From NCBI GenBank assembly GCA_009668225.1, contig WJYK01000006.1, positions 62,001 through 126,000 of the forward strand: a stretch of 64,000 bases of DNA, written 5' to 3'. The stretch comes from Enterobacteriaceae bacterium RIT693 (GTDB lineage: Bacteria; Pseudomonadota; Gammaproteobacteria; Enterobacterales; Enterobacteriaceae). The stretch's first letter is position 1; each line of letters opens with the position of its first letter. Made by a program: the position numbers and the translations under genes. Below, piece after piece: positions 8,105 through 16,614 of the stretch. The notes under the pieces are model-generated. The model did not search any database. It saw nothing but the letters and a program-made list of their open reading frames with translations, and was not told the origin of the DNA.

Positions 8105-8925
8105 GGCTCAGCCCTGGCGTCAGCATGCAGCGGGTCAAGCACCTTTTGCAGAAAACGTCGCGCGCGCGGGTGCTGCGGCGAGCGGAAGAAGCGATCCGGC
8201 TCGGCCTGTTCGAGAATCTCCCCGCCGTCAATAAACACCACGCGATCGGCTATTTCACGCGCGAACTGCATCTCATGCGTCACCACAATCATGGTAATAC
8301 CGCTGTGGGCGAGATCCTTCATCACCTGCAGAACTTCGCCGATCATCTCCGGGTCGAGCGCCGAGGTCGGCTCATCAAACAGGATAATTTGCGGAGATGA
8401 TGCCAGCGCCCGGGCAATGGCGACGCGCTGCTGCTGCCCGCCGGAAAGCTGCGACGGGTAGTGGTGAGCCTTTTCCGCCAAACCGACACGAGTCAGAAGC
8501 ACCAAAGCCTGCTGATGCGCCTTTTCGCGGTTCCAGCCATGAACGTGGGTTAGCGACAGCGTAATGTTTTGCTCGGCCGTAAGATGGGCGTACAGGTTGA
8601 ACTGCTGGAAAACAAAACCGATACGGCTTCTCAGGCGGCGAAGCGCGGCACGACTCAACCGTCGGGTTGGCTTTCCGTCGATGAGAATGTCGCCGTCGCT
8701 GAGGGTTTCGAGCTGGTTGATAAGCCTTATCAGGGTGGATTTACCCGAGCCGGAGGGGCCGCAAATCGCCACCACTTCGCCCGGTGCAATAGTGAGGTCA
8801 ATACCGCGCAGAACGGGATTATCGCCATAGCTTTTGCTCGCTTTGCGAAACTCAACGCTGGCGGACTGCAGATGCAAAAAATCCGCAGCCGAAGCTGCGG
8901 ACAAATGAGGCGGTCTTTTAAACAT
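8101..8925 (-). CDS. Polar amino-acid ABC transporter ATPase (GlnQ/GltL type)
   Basis: 274 residues. Walker A GPSGSGKST (about 55-63), Q-loop FVFQQFNLYAHLT, signature [15 protein letters not shown], Walker B ILFDEPTSALDP and switch His VVTHEM are all present, so the ATPase should be active. The N-terminus is about 25 residues longer than GlnQ, and the C-terminal tail HADARAEP is unusual. The start is 1 base after the binding-protein stop, so the four genes form one operon. Confidence 0.9.
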   Translation of the reverse strand: MFKRPPHLSAASAADFLHLQSASVEFRKASKSYGDNPVLRGIDLTIAPGEVVAICGPSGSGKSTLIRLINQLETLSDGDILIDGKPTRRLSRAALRRLRSRIGFVFQQFNLYAHLTAEQNITLSLTHVHGWNREKAHQQALVLLTRVGLAEKAHHYPSQLSGGQQQRVAIARALASSPQIILFDEPTSALDPEMIGEVLQVMKDLAHSGITMIVVTHEMQFAREIADRVVFIDGGEILEQAEPDRFFRSPQHPRARRFLQKVLDPLHADARAEP

Positions 8926-8926
8926 A

Positions 8927-9784
8927 TTATTTGGCTACAATTTTAAAACTGCGCGGCTGCGGGGTTTTGCTCTCAGGGCCAAACCAGGCGTTATAAATTT
9001 GCTCCGCCTGGCCGTTTTGCTCCAGCTTCACCAGCTCGTCGTTAACCGCTTTCAAAAGGGCCGGTTCCCCTTTCTTGACGCCAACGCCGATCTCTTCCTT
9101 GCTCAGCAGATCCGGCAGAATTTTAAACTTCGCCTTATCCGGCGCTTCAGCCAACAGCCCGGCAAGAATAGTGCTGTCCTGGGTGATAGCCTGGACATTA
9201 CCGTTACGCAGCGCGGTAAAAGCCAGCGGGATATCATCATAAGAAAGCACTCGAATTGACGGGAAACGTTGCACCAGCGCCTGTTCTCCGGTGGTGCCTT
9301 TTACCGCACCCACGCGCCCTTTCGCGTAATCATCAAGCTTATCCGGCCCGGAAGCCGGGACCAGGAACTGCTGCCCGGTCACAAAATATGGGGTAGAGAA
9401 ATCCACCACCTGGGCACGCTCCGGGGTAATGGTGATATCCGCAACGATTAAATCGACCTTCCCGGACTGCAGCAGCGGAATGCGGTTCGCCGGGTTGGTG
9501 GCCACCAGCTCAAGCTTAACGCCTAAGGATTTTGCCAACGCTTTTGCGAAATCAACGTCATAGCCCACGATATCGTGCGTTTTGGCATCTATGGAACCAA
9601 AAGGTGGATTAGCGTCAAATGTCGCCACTTTAATTACCCCTGCCTTGTGGATATCCGCCAGTTGGTCTGCGTGGACCGCGGCGGAGGTCAGGCCGGACAG
9701 GGCCAGAACCAGAGAGGCAAGAGCCGTTTTGCTGCGTGTCATGTTGTGTGAAGTTGTTTTAGATAAAGACGTTACCTGTGCCAT
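8927..9784 (-). CDS. Periplasmic amino-acid-binding protein (solute-binding family 3)
   Basis: 285 residues. The signal peptide is formed by residues 15-39 (MTRSKTALASLVLAL to the AVHA cleavage site). The ATG at 9784 is kept because AAGGAA precedes it, which gives an unusual 14-residue extension ahead of the signal; the internal Met15 lacks an RBS. The mature protein has the family-3 pattern (DANPPFGSID, GYDVDFAKALAKSLG, VDLIVADITITPERA). The arginine that normally grips the ligand carboxylate is probably in PANRIPLLQSG. First gene of the importer operon, divergent from the chemoreceptor gene. Confidence 0.88.
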   Translation of the reverse strand: MAQVTSLSKTTSHNMTRSKTALASLVLALSGLTSAAVHADQLADIHKAGVIKVATFDANPPFGSIDAKTHDIVGYDVDFAKALAKSLGVKLELVATNPANRIPLLQSGKVDLIVADITITPERAQVVDFSTPYFVTGQQFLVPASGPDKLDDYAKGRVGAVKGTTGEQALVQRFPSIRVLSYDDIPLAFTALRNGNVQAITQDSTILAGLLAEAPDKAKFKILPDLLSKEEIGVGVKKGEPALLKAVNDELVKLEQNGQAEQIYNAWFGPESKTPQPRSFKIVAK

Positions 9785-10024
9785 TGATTTTCCTTGTTAT
9801 CCCGTCTGTAAGCGAGCTATGTGCTTACGCTCGCATAAGCCTTCCCCCCTCGCCAATGCTTAATCCTCCATTGCATATGCGAAAAATGTATTAGTTAAAT
9901 CTCGGTTAAATTTTTCACTTATAGATGTAATAAATAGTTGTACTAAGTGATTATTTTAAAAATAAAAACATCCCTGTTTCAGGCTTAAAATTGTGATTGA
10001 CCCAATGGTTTTAGGATCCAGTGG

Positions 10025-10052
10025 AAAAGTTTCTATTCCCTCTCGCCGATAA
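10025..10052 (+). promoter_or_regulatory. FliA (sigma-28)-type promoter of the chemoreceptor gene
   Basis: AAAAGTTT at 10025-10032 and a perfect GCCGATAA at 10045-10052 are separated by 12 bases; the flagellar sigma-28 consensus is TAAAGTTT, 11 bases, GCCGATAA. It lies 26 bases ahead of the chemoreceptor ATG, with an AGGAGAGG RBS in between. The match fits the usual class-3 flagellar control of chemoreceptors; the spacer is one base longer than ideal. Confidence 0.75.
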
Positions 10053-10078
10053 GCTTTTCAAATAACAGGAGAGGCAAA

Positions 10079-11614
10079 ATGAAATCACTGGCTCACAATT
10101 TGTTGCTATTAATTTGCTGTTCGATTTTGATGTCCGCCCTGGTGACCGCCATTTCACTCTACGGCAGCCATCGAAGCGCGCAAAGTACCGAAAGCGGCCT
10201 ACTGGCTAAGGATTTGATGTCTGACATTAAGCCCGCGCCGGTTTACCTGATTGAGATGCGCCTGGTGCTTTCGCGCGTGGTAGAAGGCACGCTCAGCGTC
10301 GACCAGGCCGATGCGGAGATCAAACGCCTGAGCGCGCAATGGCACCAGCGCGTTGATTACTGGAAAAGCACCCTGCCGCCAGAACTGCAGGAAAACCTGC
10401 TCGGAGAACAATACCGTGCGGGGATGGCAATGATTAAAGATGCCAATGACCTGGTGGAGCTTATTCGCTCGGGCGCACCGACGCCGCTATTTGAAAAGCT
10501 AAAGGCGGCGGATACAGACTTCTTCGCCCATCAGAAGGGCATTGAGTCATTCGTCAAAGCGTCCGGCCAGTATGCCGATAACGCGGTCGGAAAAGCGCAG
10601 CACAGCAGCGCCAACTCGACGCAATGGCAGCTGATTGGCTCAGGCGCCGCCGTTTTACTGCTGCTGGTTGTCGGCTGGTGGGTACACCGCACCATTTTCC
10701 GTTCCCTCGGTGGAGAACCGAGCGAAGTGGCCGAAATTGCCAACGCCGTAGCCTGCGGGGATCTCACCTGCGAAGTAAAAGTCCGCGACGGCGACAGAAC
10801 CAGCGTGATGGCGGCGATGGAAACCATGTGCCAGCAGTTAACCATGGTCATCCACCTGGTTCACGAGAGCAGCAATCAGATCTCCAGCCGCTCCAGCGAA
10901 ATCGCCAGCGGCAATATTGACCTCGCCTCCCGCACCGAAGAGCAGGCCAGCGCGCTGGAGCAAACGGCTTCATCAATGGAAGAGATGACCGCCACGGTTA
11001 AGCAGAACGCCGAAAATGCTCAGAGCGCCAGCCAGCTGGCGAATACCGCCTCAAGAAGCGCGGAACAGGGCGGCGCGGTTGTGGCGCAGGTAGTAGAAAC
11101 CATGGACGGCATTTCAAGCTCGGCCAACAAGATAACCGACATTATTGGCGTCATCGACAGCATCGCCTTCCAGACCAACATCCTGGCGCTGAACGCGGCG
11201 GTGGAAGCCGCCAGAGCCGGTGACCAGGGGCGCGGTTTTGCGGTCGTAGCCGGTGAAGTTCGTAGCCTGGCCCAGCGCAGCGCCAGTGCGGCCAAAGAGA
11301 TTAAAGAGTTAATTGAAGATTCGGTGAATCAGGTGGCCAGCGGCAGTAAGCTGGTTAACGAAGCGGGCAAAACCATCAACACCGTGGTGCAGGATGTGAA
11401 GCGCGTGGCGGCCCTGATGGTCGAAATCACCCACGCCAGCGATGAGCAAAGCAGCGGTATTGAGCAGGTCAGCACGGCTATCAGCCAGATGGACGTCACC
11501 ACCCAGCAAAACGCCGCGATGGTGAACCAGGCCTCAGAAGCCGCCGAGTCGCTGCTGGCGCAGACCTACGAACTGAATACCGCCGTCTCCCAGTTTAAGC
11601 TGGCTAGTCTGTAA
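10079..11614 (+). CDS. Methyl-accepting chemotaxis protein
   Basis: 511 residues. TM1 is at about 6-28, a periplasmic four-helix-type ligand domain at about 29-180, TM2 at about 185-205, then HAMP, then a cytoplasmic coiled-coil signalling domain. The hairpin tip contains the invariant IDSIAFQTNILALNAAVEAA and AGEVRSLAQRSASAAKEIK. Methylation-helix Gln/Glu pairs flank it. There is no C-terminal NWETF-type CheR-tethering pentapeptide, so it is a low-abundance-type receptor. Ligand unknown; it lies divergent to an amino-acid importer, which hints at a shared ligand (inference). Its end overlaps nimR by 11 bases. Confidence 0.92.
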   Translation: MKSLAHNLLLLICCSILMSALVTAISLYGSHRSAQSTESGLLAKDLMSDIKPAPVYLIEMRLVLSRVVEGTLSVDQADAEIKRLSAQWHQRVDYWKSTLPPELQENLLGEQYRAGMAMIKDANDLVELIRSGAPTPLFEKLKAADTDFFAHQKGIESFVKASGQYADNAVGKAQHSSANSTQWQLIGSGAAVLLLLVVGWWVHRTIFRSLGGEPSEVAEIANAVACGDLTCEVKVRDGDRTSVMAAMETMCQQLTMVIHLVHESSNQISSRSSEIASGNIDLASRTEEQASALEQTASSMEEMTATVKQNAENAQSASQLANTASRSAEQGGAVVAQVVETMDGISSSANKITDIIGVIDSIAFQTNILALNAAVEAARAGDQGRGFAVVAGEVRSLAQRSASAAKEIKELIEDSVNQVASGSKLVNEAGKTINTVVQDVKRVAALMVEITHASDEQSSGIEQVSTAISQMDVTTQQNAAMVNQASEAAESLLAQTYELNTAVSQFKLASL

Positions 11615-12404
11615 AATCGTCCCCGGCCAGGGTGCTCAGATAGCGCCCTGGCGTGGTGCCGAGCGCCTTTTTGAACATGGTGATAAACGCCGTGGTGGAG
11701 TCATAGCCGAGCGACTCCGCCACGATTTGCACCGTCATTCCGCTTATCAGCAGGCGCAGCGCAACGATAAGCTGCAGCTGCTGTCGCCAGCGTAGAAAGC
11801 TTAGCCCCGTTTCTTTCACCACCAGCCGGGCAAGATTGCGCTCGCTCATCGCCATCTCACCGGCCCATTGCGCAAGCGTCTTCTTCTGCTTCAAGTTTTT
11901 CGCCATACTGTCCGCCATCGCACGTATTTTGGGGTGCGAGGAGATAGGCAACTGGAGCTGCTCAACCGGCTGATGGGGAAGCTCATCAAACAGCACCTGC
12001 ACCAGCCGTTGAATGGGCGCGCAGCCGAGATGTTCGTGGGTAACGTTAGACAAACGCAGAATCAGTTCCCGCACCAGCGGCGAGATCTTCAGCGCGCAGC
12101 ACTCTTTTGGCATCGCCACCGCATCAGGTTCGATAAATAAAAAACACAGCCGCGCGTCCGCCGTCACCCGGTTGCTGTGCGGCATTTGCCCCGGCACCCA
12201 GACCGCATACTGCGGCGGCACCATCCACATCGAGTTGGTCACTTCGCTGGTAATGCCGCCGTGCAGCGCCAGAATCAGCTGCCCTTTACGGTGTGTATGG
12301 ACAGGCTTTTCGTTATAGGTTTGCGCGGCGCGAATGCGAAACGCCAGCGCGGGCGTCACAATGCTGTCCGGGTCAAAGCCTTCGAGATCCAGGTCACGTT
12401 CCAT
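11604..12404 (-). CDS. nimR: NimR, AraC-family repressor of nimT
   Basis: 266 residues: an N-terminal cupin sensor domain (about 20-110, with HTHRKGQLILALHGG) and a C-terminal AraC double helix-turn-helix (about 165-260, MAMSERNLARLVVKETGLSF then VAESLGYDSTTAFITMFKKA). In E. coli, nimR (yeaM) lies divergent to nimT (yeaN) and represses it; the same arrangement with a 98-base gap occurs here. 2-Nitroimidazole resistance is the known E. coli phenotype. Confidence 0.88.
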   Translation of the reverse strand: MERDLDLEGFDPDSIVTPALAFRIRAAQTYNEKPVHTHRKGQLILALHGGITSEVTNSMWMVPPQYAVWVPGQMPHSNRVTADARLCFLFIEPDAVAMPKECCALKISPLVRELILRLSNVTHEHLGCAPIQRLVQVLFDELPHQPVEQLQLPISSHPKIRAMADSMAKNLKQKKTLAQWAGEMAMSERNLARLVVKETGLSFLRWRQQLQLIVALRLLISGMTVQIVAESLGYDSTTAFITMFKKALGTTPGRYLSTLAGDDFTD

Positions 12405-12502
12405 AGTATGTCCGAATTTAGCGATAATCTGTCATTTTAGCTTGATTCGTAAAAAGGCAGAAGCGTGTATCTTTGCCTTACCGTTTTTCAGGACACAGAC
12501 AT

Positions 12503-13693
12503 ATGACCTCCACGACTTCAGCGAGCAAGAAGAGCCGCATTCTGCTTCTGCTCGGCATTCTGATGATTGCCACCACCCTGCGCGTAACCTTTACCGGTGC
12601 AGCACCTCTGCTGGACATGGTGCGAGATGCACTTTCGCTGTCCACCGCGCAAATTGGTATTCTGACCACCCTGCCCCTGCTGGCCTTTGCGGTTGTTTCC
12701 CCGCTTGCCGCCGGAATCGCCCGCCGCTTCGGCACCGAGCGCAGCCTGTTTGGCGCGTTGCTGATCATCTGCGCCGGTATCGCTTTGCGTTCCGCCGGCC
12801 ACGCCGCGTTTCTGTATATCGGCACGGCCATCATCGGCTGCGGGATAGCGATGGGCAACGTGCTGCTGCCCAGCCTGCTTAAGCGCGACTTCCCCGGCCA
12901 GGTCGCCAAACTCACCGGCGCCTATTCGCTGACGATGGGCGTTGCCGCCGCGCTGGGCTCGGTGATGGTGGTACCGATTGCCCTGCACGGTTTTGGCTGG
13001 TCCGGCGCGATGCTGTCGCTGATGGTTTTCCCGCTGCTGGCGCTGATTGTCTGGCTGCCTCAGTTGGGCAGCAGTACCGTGATGAACCTTTCAGGCAACC
13101 CCGCGCTGCACAGCCGCGGCATCTGGTCCTCGCCGCTGGCCTGGCAGGTGACGCTGTATCTGGGCATTAACTCACTGGTCTATTACGTGATTATCGGCTG
13201 GCTGCCTTCTATTCTGATCAGCCACGGCTACAACGAAGCCGAAGCCGGGTCGATACACGGGATCCTGCAGCTCGCCACCGCCATTCCGGGGCTGTTTGTC
13301 GGCCTGATCCTCAGCCGCCTGAAAGACCAGCGCGGGATTGCCGCTCTGATGGCGCTGCTTTGGTGTATGGCCACCCTCGGCCTGTGGCTGCTGCCAGCCT
13401 TCTCTATCTTCTGGGTGTCGCTGGGCGGCTTTGGCTCTGGCGCGGCGATGATCCTGGGGCTCTCGTTCATTGGTATGCGCACCGGTTCCGCGCATCAGGC
13501 GGCGGCGCTGTCCGGTATGGCGCAGTGCGTGGGCTATCTTCTTGCCGCCTTTGGCCCGCCGGTAATGGGTAAAATTCATGACATCACGGGCAGTTGGGCG
13601 ATTCCTTTATTGGGTTGCGCACTACTTTCTGTCGTCATGGGCATTTTTGGGGCTTATGCTGGGCGCCAGAAAGAGATCGGCGCGGCGGAGTAA
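12503..13693 (+). CDS. nimT: NimT, CynX/NimT-family MFS efflux transporter
   Basis: 396 residues with 12 predicted transmembrane helices. The family pattern RVTFTGAAPLLDMVRDALSL is in TM1-loop1, and RRFGTERSLFGALL is the MFS loop between TM2 and TM3. The ATG at 12503 is chosen over a longer reading because AGGA precedes it and the E. coli protein starts there. In E. coli it exports 2-nitroimidazole. Control by NimR is inferred from the divergent neighbour. Confidence 0.88.
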   Translation: MTSTTSASKKSRILLLLGILMIATTLRVTFTGAAPLLDMVRDALSLSTAQIGILTTLPLLAFAVVSPLAAGIARRFGTERSLFGALLIICAGIALRSAGHAAFLYIGTAIIGCGIAMGNVLLPSLLKRDFPGQVAKLTGAYSLTMGVAAALGSVMVVPIALHGFGWSGAMLSLMVFPLLALIVWLPQLGSSTVMNLSGNPALHSRGIWSSPLAWQVTLYLGINSLVYYVIIGWLPSILISHGYNEAEAGSIHGILQLATAIPGLFVGLILSRLKDQRGIAALMALLWCMATLGLWLLPAFSIFWVSLGGFGSGAAMILGLSFIGMRTGSAHQAAALSGMAQCVGYLLAAFGPPVMGKIHDITGSWAIPLLGCALLSVVMGIFGAYAGRQKEIGAAE

Positions 13694-13727
13694 GCCGCAG
13701 CCTGAACAGACCCACAAGGAGGATCGA

Positions 13728-14468
13728 ATGGCATCATCAGCACCGCAGAACATTTTTGACGACCCGGTATTTTTTGAAAATTACCGCCGGTTACGGGAGC
13801 AGGACTCCGGCCTTAACGGGCTGCTGGAGATCCCCGAGCTTTACTCCCTTCTGCCCGCTCTGGATGGTCTGAAGATCCTCGACCTGGGCTGCGGCTTTGG
13901 CGACTTTGCCCGCTTCGCCCGCGCCCACGGGGCGGCAAGCGTGACCGGTTTTGATATCTCGGAAAAGATGCTGGCCCAGGCGCGTGCCGCCACACAGGAC
14001 GCAAACATCAGCTACCACAATTTACCGCTGGAGCAGTTCTCACCGGAGGGTGAAACCTGGGATCTGGCTATTTCGTCGCTGGCGTTACACTACATTGAAG
14101 ATTTTGCCCGCCTGAGCAATACGATCTTTGCCGCATTAAAACCCGGCGGGGAGTTTATCTTCTCTGTAGAACATCCGATGTGTACCGCTTTCCCGGTAGG
14201 CTGGCAGCCGTATAAAGAAGAGGTTATCTGGCCGGTCAATCACTACCACCAGCAAGGCTTACGCCATACCCGCTGGTTTGTGGAAGATGTGCAGAAATAC
14301 CATCGCACCACGGAAACCTATGTCAATACGCTGCTGGACAGCGGCTTTGCCCTCACCCGAATGCTTGAAACCAAGCCCACAGAGGAAACTCTGGCGCAGC
14401 ATCCCCGGCTGGCAAAAGAGATGCGCCGCCCGGCCTTTTTAATTCTTCGGGCGACCAGGCCTCGTTAA
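13728..14468 (+). CDS. Class I SAM-dependent methyltransferase
   Basis: 246 residues. SAM motif I is ILDLGCGFGDFARFA (about 50-64), followed by the acidic VTGFDIS strand and motif AISSLALHYIED. AGGAGG at 13718-13723 sets the ATG at 13728. It resembles small-molecule methyltransferases of the UbiE/BioC superfamily. Substrate unknown. The gene starts 34 bases after nimT and may be co-transcribed with it; a terminator follows. Confidence 0.82.
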   Translation: MASSAPQNIFDDPVFFENYRRLREQDSGLNGLLEIPELYSLLPALDGLKILDLGCGFGDFARFARAHGAASVTGFDISEKMLAQARAATQDANISYHNLPLEQFSPEGETWDLAISSLALHYIEDFARLSNTIFAALKPGGEFIFSVEHPMCTAFPVGWQPYKEEVIWPVNHYHQQGLRHTRWFVEDVQKYHRTTETYVNTLLDSGFALTRMLETKPTEETLAQHPRLAKEMRRPAFLILRATRPR

Positions 14469-14472
14469 AGAG

Positions 14473-14498
14473 AAAGCCCGTGATGCGGGCCTTTCTGT
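14473..14498. terminator. Terminator between methyltransferase and GATase-like genes
   Basis: Stem GCCCG (14476-14480) with CGGGC (14486-14490), flanked by AAA on the left and CTTTCTGTTTT on the right. It serves the methyltransferase transcript and lies just past the end of the convergent gene. Confidence 0.75.
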
Positions 14499-14499
14499 T

Positions 14500-15207
14500 T
14501 TATCTCTCCGCAGCGGCAAGGAATGCCTCAACCAGTGGGGAAGGTTTTCCTTTCAGCGCATTGCGTTCATGCTGGAACAGCGTCCCCACAAAGAACGGGT
14601 GCCCCTGAAGTTCTACCGCACGAATCTCGCCCTGCTTATCCCAGCCGGTCGGCTTCAGCGGCTCATCGGCAAGCGCAGTGGCAAAAAATTCAGCGATGCC
14701 ATAGTTGCAGTGGTAGCCCTCTTCGATTTCCGTCTTGCCGTAGGCTCGACCGGCAATAGAGTCAGGCAAAAGCGTAATCGTATCCGAAACCTCCACCAGC
14801 GAGCAGCTCAGGCGGCCAATCACCAGACGGCCTTCGCTTGCGGTTTCAGCATGACCCGCATCTTCCCAACCCAATACATGACGTGCATATTCAACAACCG
14901 CGTACTGAAAACCTCCGCAGGTACCCAGGAAAGGAATGCCGTTTTCGCGGGCGAAGCGGATGGCAAGGTATGCCGCCTCTTCATTCAGATAAGGGCTGGC
15001 GGGTACGCACCAGATGGCATCGTAGCCCACGAGATCTTCATTACTGGCCACTTCCAGTGAGGAGAGCCAGTCATAATCCGCGCTAACGCCAAGGGCAGCG
15101 GCCGCATTATCTAATGCCTGAGGAATGGCCTGATGAGCAATAACCGCAGAGTTATAATCGCCGACAAGCGCAATACGTAACGTGGACTTCAGCTGTGTGT
15201 CTGACAT
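14500..15207 (-). CDS. CTP-synthase C-terminal-like class I glutamine amidotransferase domain protein
   Basis: 235 residues from ATG 15207. It is a stand-alone class I GATase domain: the nucleophile elbow is LGTCGGFQYAVVEYAR (Cys at about 105) and the catalytic His lies in LQGHPFFVGTLFQHE near the C-terminus. This is the CTP-synthase C-terminal-related family, some members of which carry selenocysteine; this one has ordinary Cys codons. The partner synthase domain is absent, so the acceptor reaction is unknown. The RBS is weak, leaving some doubt on the start. Confidence 0.78.
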   Translation of the reverse strand: MSDTQLKSTLRIALVGDYNSAVIAHQAIPQALDNAAAALGVSADYDWLSSLEVASNEDLVGYDAIWCVPASPYLNEEAAYLAIRFARENGIPFLGTCGGFQYAVVEYARHVLGWEDAGHAETASEGRLVIGRLSCSLVEVSDTITLLPDSIAGRAYGKTEIEEGYHCNYGIAEFFATALADEPLKPTGWDKQGEIRAVELQGHPFFVGTLFQHERNALKGKPSPLVEAFLAAAER

Positions 15208-15369
15208 ACTTTTGTTGGCCTTATGTTTGAGGGAAGAGAACAACATAAGGAATGACAGAGTAGGCGTTTTGCCGCACGCTGACAACCGCAAAAATTGGCA
15301 GTCCTCTCCCCTTCCCTGAGGGGTAAACAATGTAGTACCGTGGCAGGTTCACTTCGCCGATAAAAAACG

Positions 15370-15873
15370 ATGAAAACAAAAATACTGGTTAGTGCCTGCC
15401 TGATGGGATTTAAAGTCCGCTATAACGGTAGCGAAAAATCGCAGACTGGCGCGGCCCTCGCCCGCCTGCAGGATGAAGGCCGCCTGGTGATCCACTGCCC
15501 GGAGCTTGCCGCCGGTCTTCCAACGCCGCGCCTTCCCGCTGAACTTAGCGGCGGCGATGGTGAAGCCGCATTTCTCGGTCATGCCGCCATTCTGGAAAGC
15601 GATGGCAAGGACGTCACTGAATCCTATCTTCTTGCCGCCTGGCTCGCGCTGCAAACCGCCCAGGAGAATAACTGTCGCTTTGCTATTCTTACCGACGGCA
15701 GCCCGACCTGCGGCAGCCAGAAAATTTATGATGGTCACTTTGCAGGTAAAACAGTACCGGGTCAGGGCGTGGCAGCGGCGCTGTTGCGCCAGCACGGCAT
15801 CGAAGTCTTTGCCGAGCATCAGATCCCGCAGCTGTTAAGCAGGCTAGAAGACGTCGATAAGGAGAAGGCATGA
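15370..15873 (+). CDS. DUF523 (TudS-like) protein
   Basis: 167 residues covering the whole DUF523 domain: SACLMGFKVRYNG (Cys10), HCPELAAGLPTPRLPAE (Cys43) and TDGSPTCGS (Cys near 114). These three cysteines match the [4Fe-4S] ligands of the family member TudS, a 2-thiouracil desulfurase. Desulfurase activity is therefore plausible but not shown. It overlaps yeaO by 4 bases (ATGA), so the two are probably co-translated. Confidence 0.82.
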   Translation: MKTKILVSACLMGFKVRYNGSEKSQTGAALARLQDEGRLVIHCPELAAGLPTPRLPAELSGGDGEAAFLGHAAILESDGKDVTESYLLAAWLALQTAQENNCRFAILTDGSPTCGSQKIYDGHFAGKTVPGQGVAAALLRQHGIEVFAEHQIPQLLSRLEDVDKEKA

Positions 15874-16223
15874 TCCGCTGTAAACGAGTCTATGAAGCTC
15901 CGGCCGGGGATGACGGCTACCGGGTGCTGGTAGACAGACTGTGGCCGAGAGGGATGAAAAAAAGCGACCTGCGCTACGATGAATGGCCGAAGGAACTGGC
16001 ACCCTCGAACGAGCTACGCAAAGCCTTTCACGGCGAAACAATCGATTTCGCTACGTTCAGCGAGCGCTACAGGCAAGAGCTTGCGCAGAATCTGGAAGCC
16101 GCCAGGGCGCTTGCCCGACACGGCGATAGCGGCACGCTGACGTTGCTGTATGGCGCCAAAAATACCGGCCAGAACCATGCGCTGGTGCTGGCCGACTTTT
16201 TACGCCACTGCCGGGATCAGTAG
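15870..16223 (+). CDS. yeaO: YeaO, DUF488-family protein
   Basis: 117 residues matching E. coli YeaO (115): DGYRVLVDRLWPRG, ELRKAFHGE, and LTLLYGAKNTGQNHALVLAD. It belongs to the DUF488 family; biochemical function unknown. AAGGAG precedes the ATG, inside the end of the upstream DUF523 gene. It ends with a 7-base overlap with a convergent small gene. Confidence 0.9.
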   Translation: MIRCKRVYEAPAGDDGYRVLVDRLWPRGMKKSDLRYDEWPKELAPSNELRKAFHGETIDFATFSERYRQELAQNLEAARALARHGDSGTLTLLYGAKNTGQNHALVLADFLRHCRDQ

Positions 16224-16522
16224 CTGAGGTGAAGCTCGTCTTCCTGCAGGGAAAAATCTTTATCCAGTGGCATTAAATGCTCAGCGCGCACAAAAGCGTA
16301 GCCCTGGCGACCATCAAAGGCGACAACTTCGCCGGTGACCAGCCACAGCGGGTAGTTTGCCTCCAGCGGTAACTGCGTCACAACGCCCGTCACCGGGTTA
16401 ACAAAACGCTCGCCCGGCTGGCACAAACCAAACAGCTCCACCGCCTTACCAATATTCACCCGCCCGGCTGCGGTACGGGCGCCGATGACCATCGCAAGGC
16501 TGCCCGGTTTTAATTGAAACAT
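16217..16522 (-). CDS. Conserved hypothetical protein, beta-rich small domain
   Basis: 101 residues from ATG 16522, with a strong RBS (GGGGAG 5 bases upstream); a 5-codon longer reading lacks support. The protein is mostly beta-strand-like, with paired glycines (LAMVIGARTAAGRVNIGKAV), a GERFVNPVTG turn and an acidic C-terminus. It looks like a compact SH3-like fold, but I do not recognise a named family. No signal peptide or TM segment. Single gene. Confidence 0.6.
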   Translation of the reverse strand: MFQLKPGSLAMVIGARTAAGRVNIGKAVELFGLCQPGERFVNPVTGVVTQLPLEANYPLWLVTGEVVAFDGRQGYAFVRAEHLMPLDKDFSLQEDELHLSY

Positions 16523-16614
16523 CTCTGCTCCCCTCACTTTTTGCCGCGAGATCAGAACATTCCTGGCACAAAAAGTAAACGGTATAGCGGCAAAATACTG
16601 AGATTTTTCTTAAT

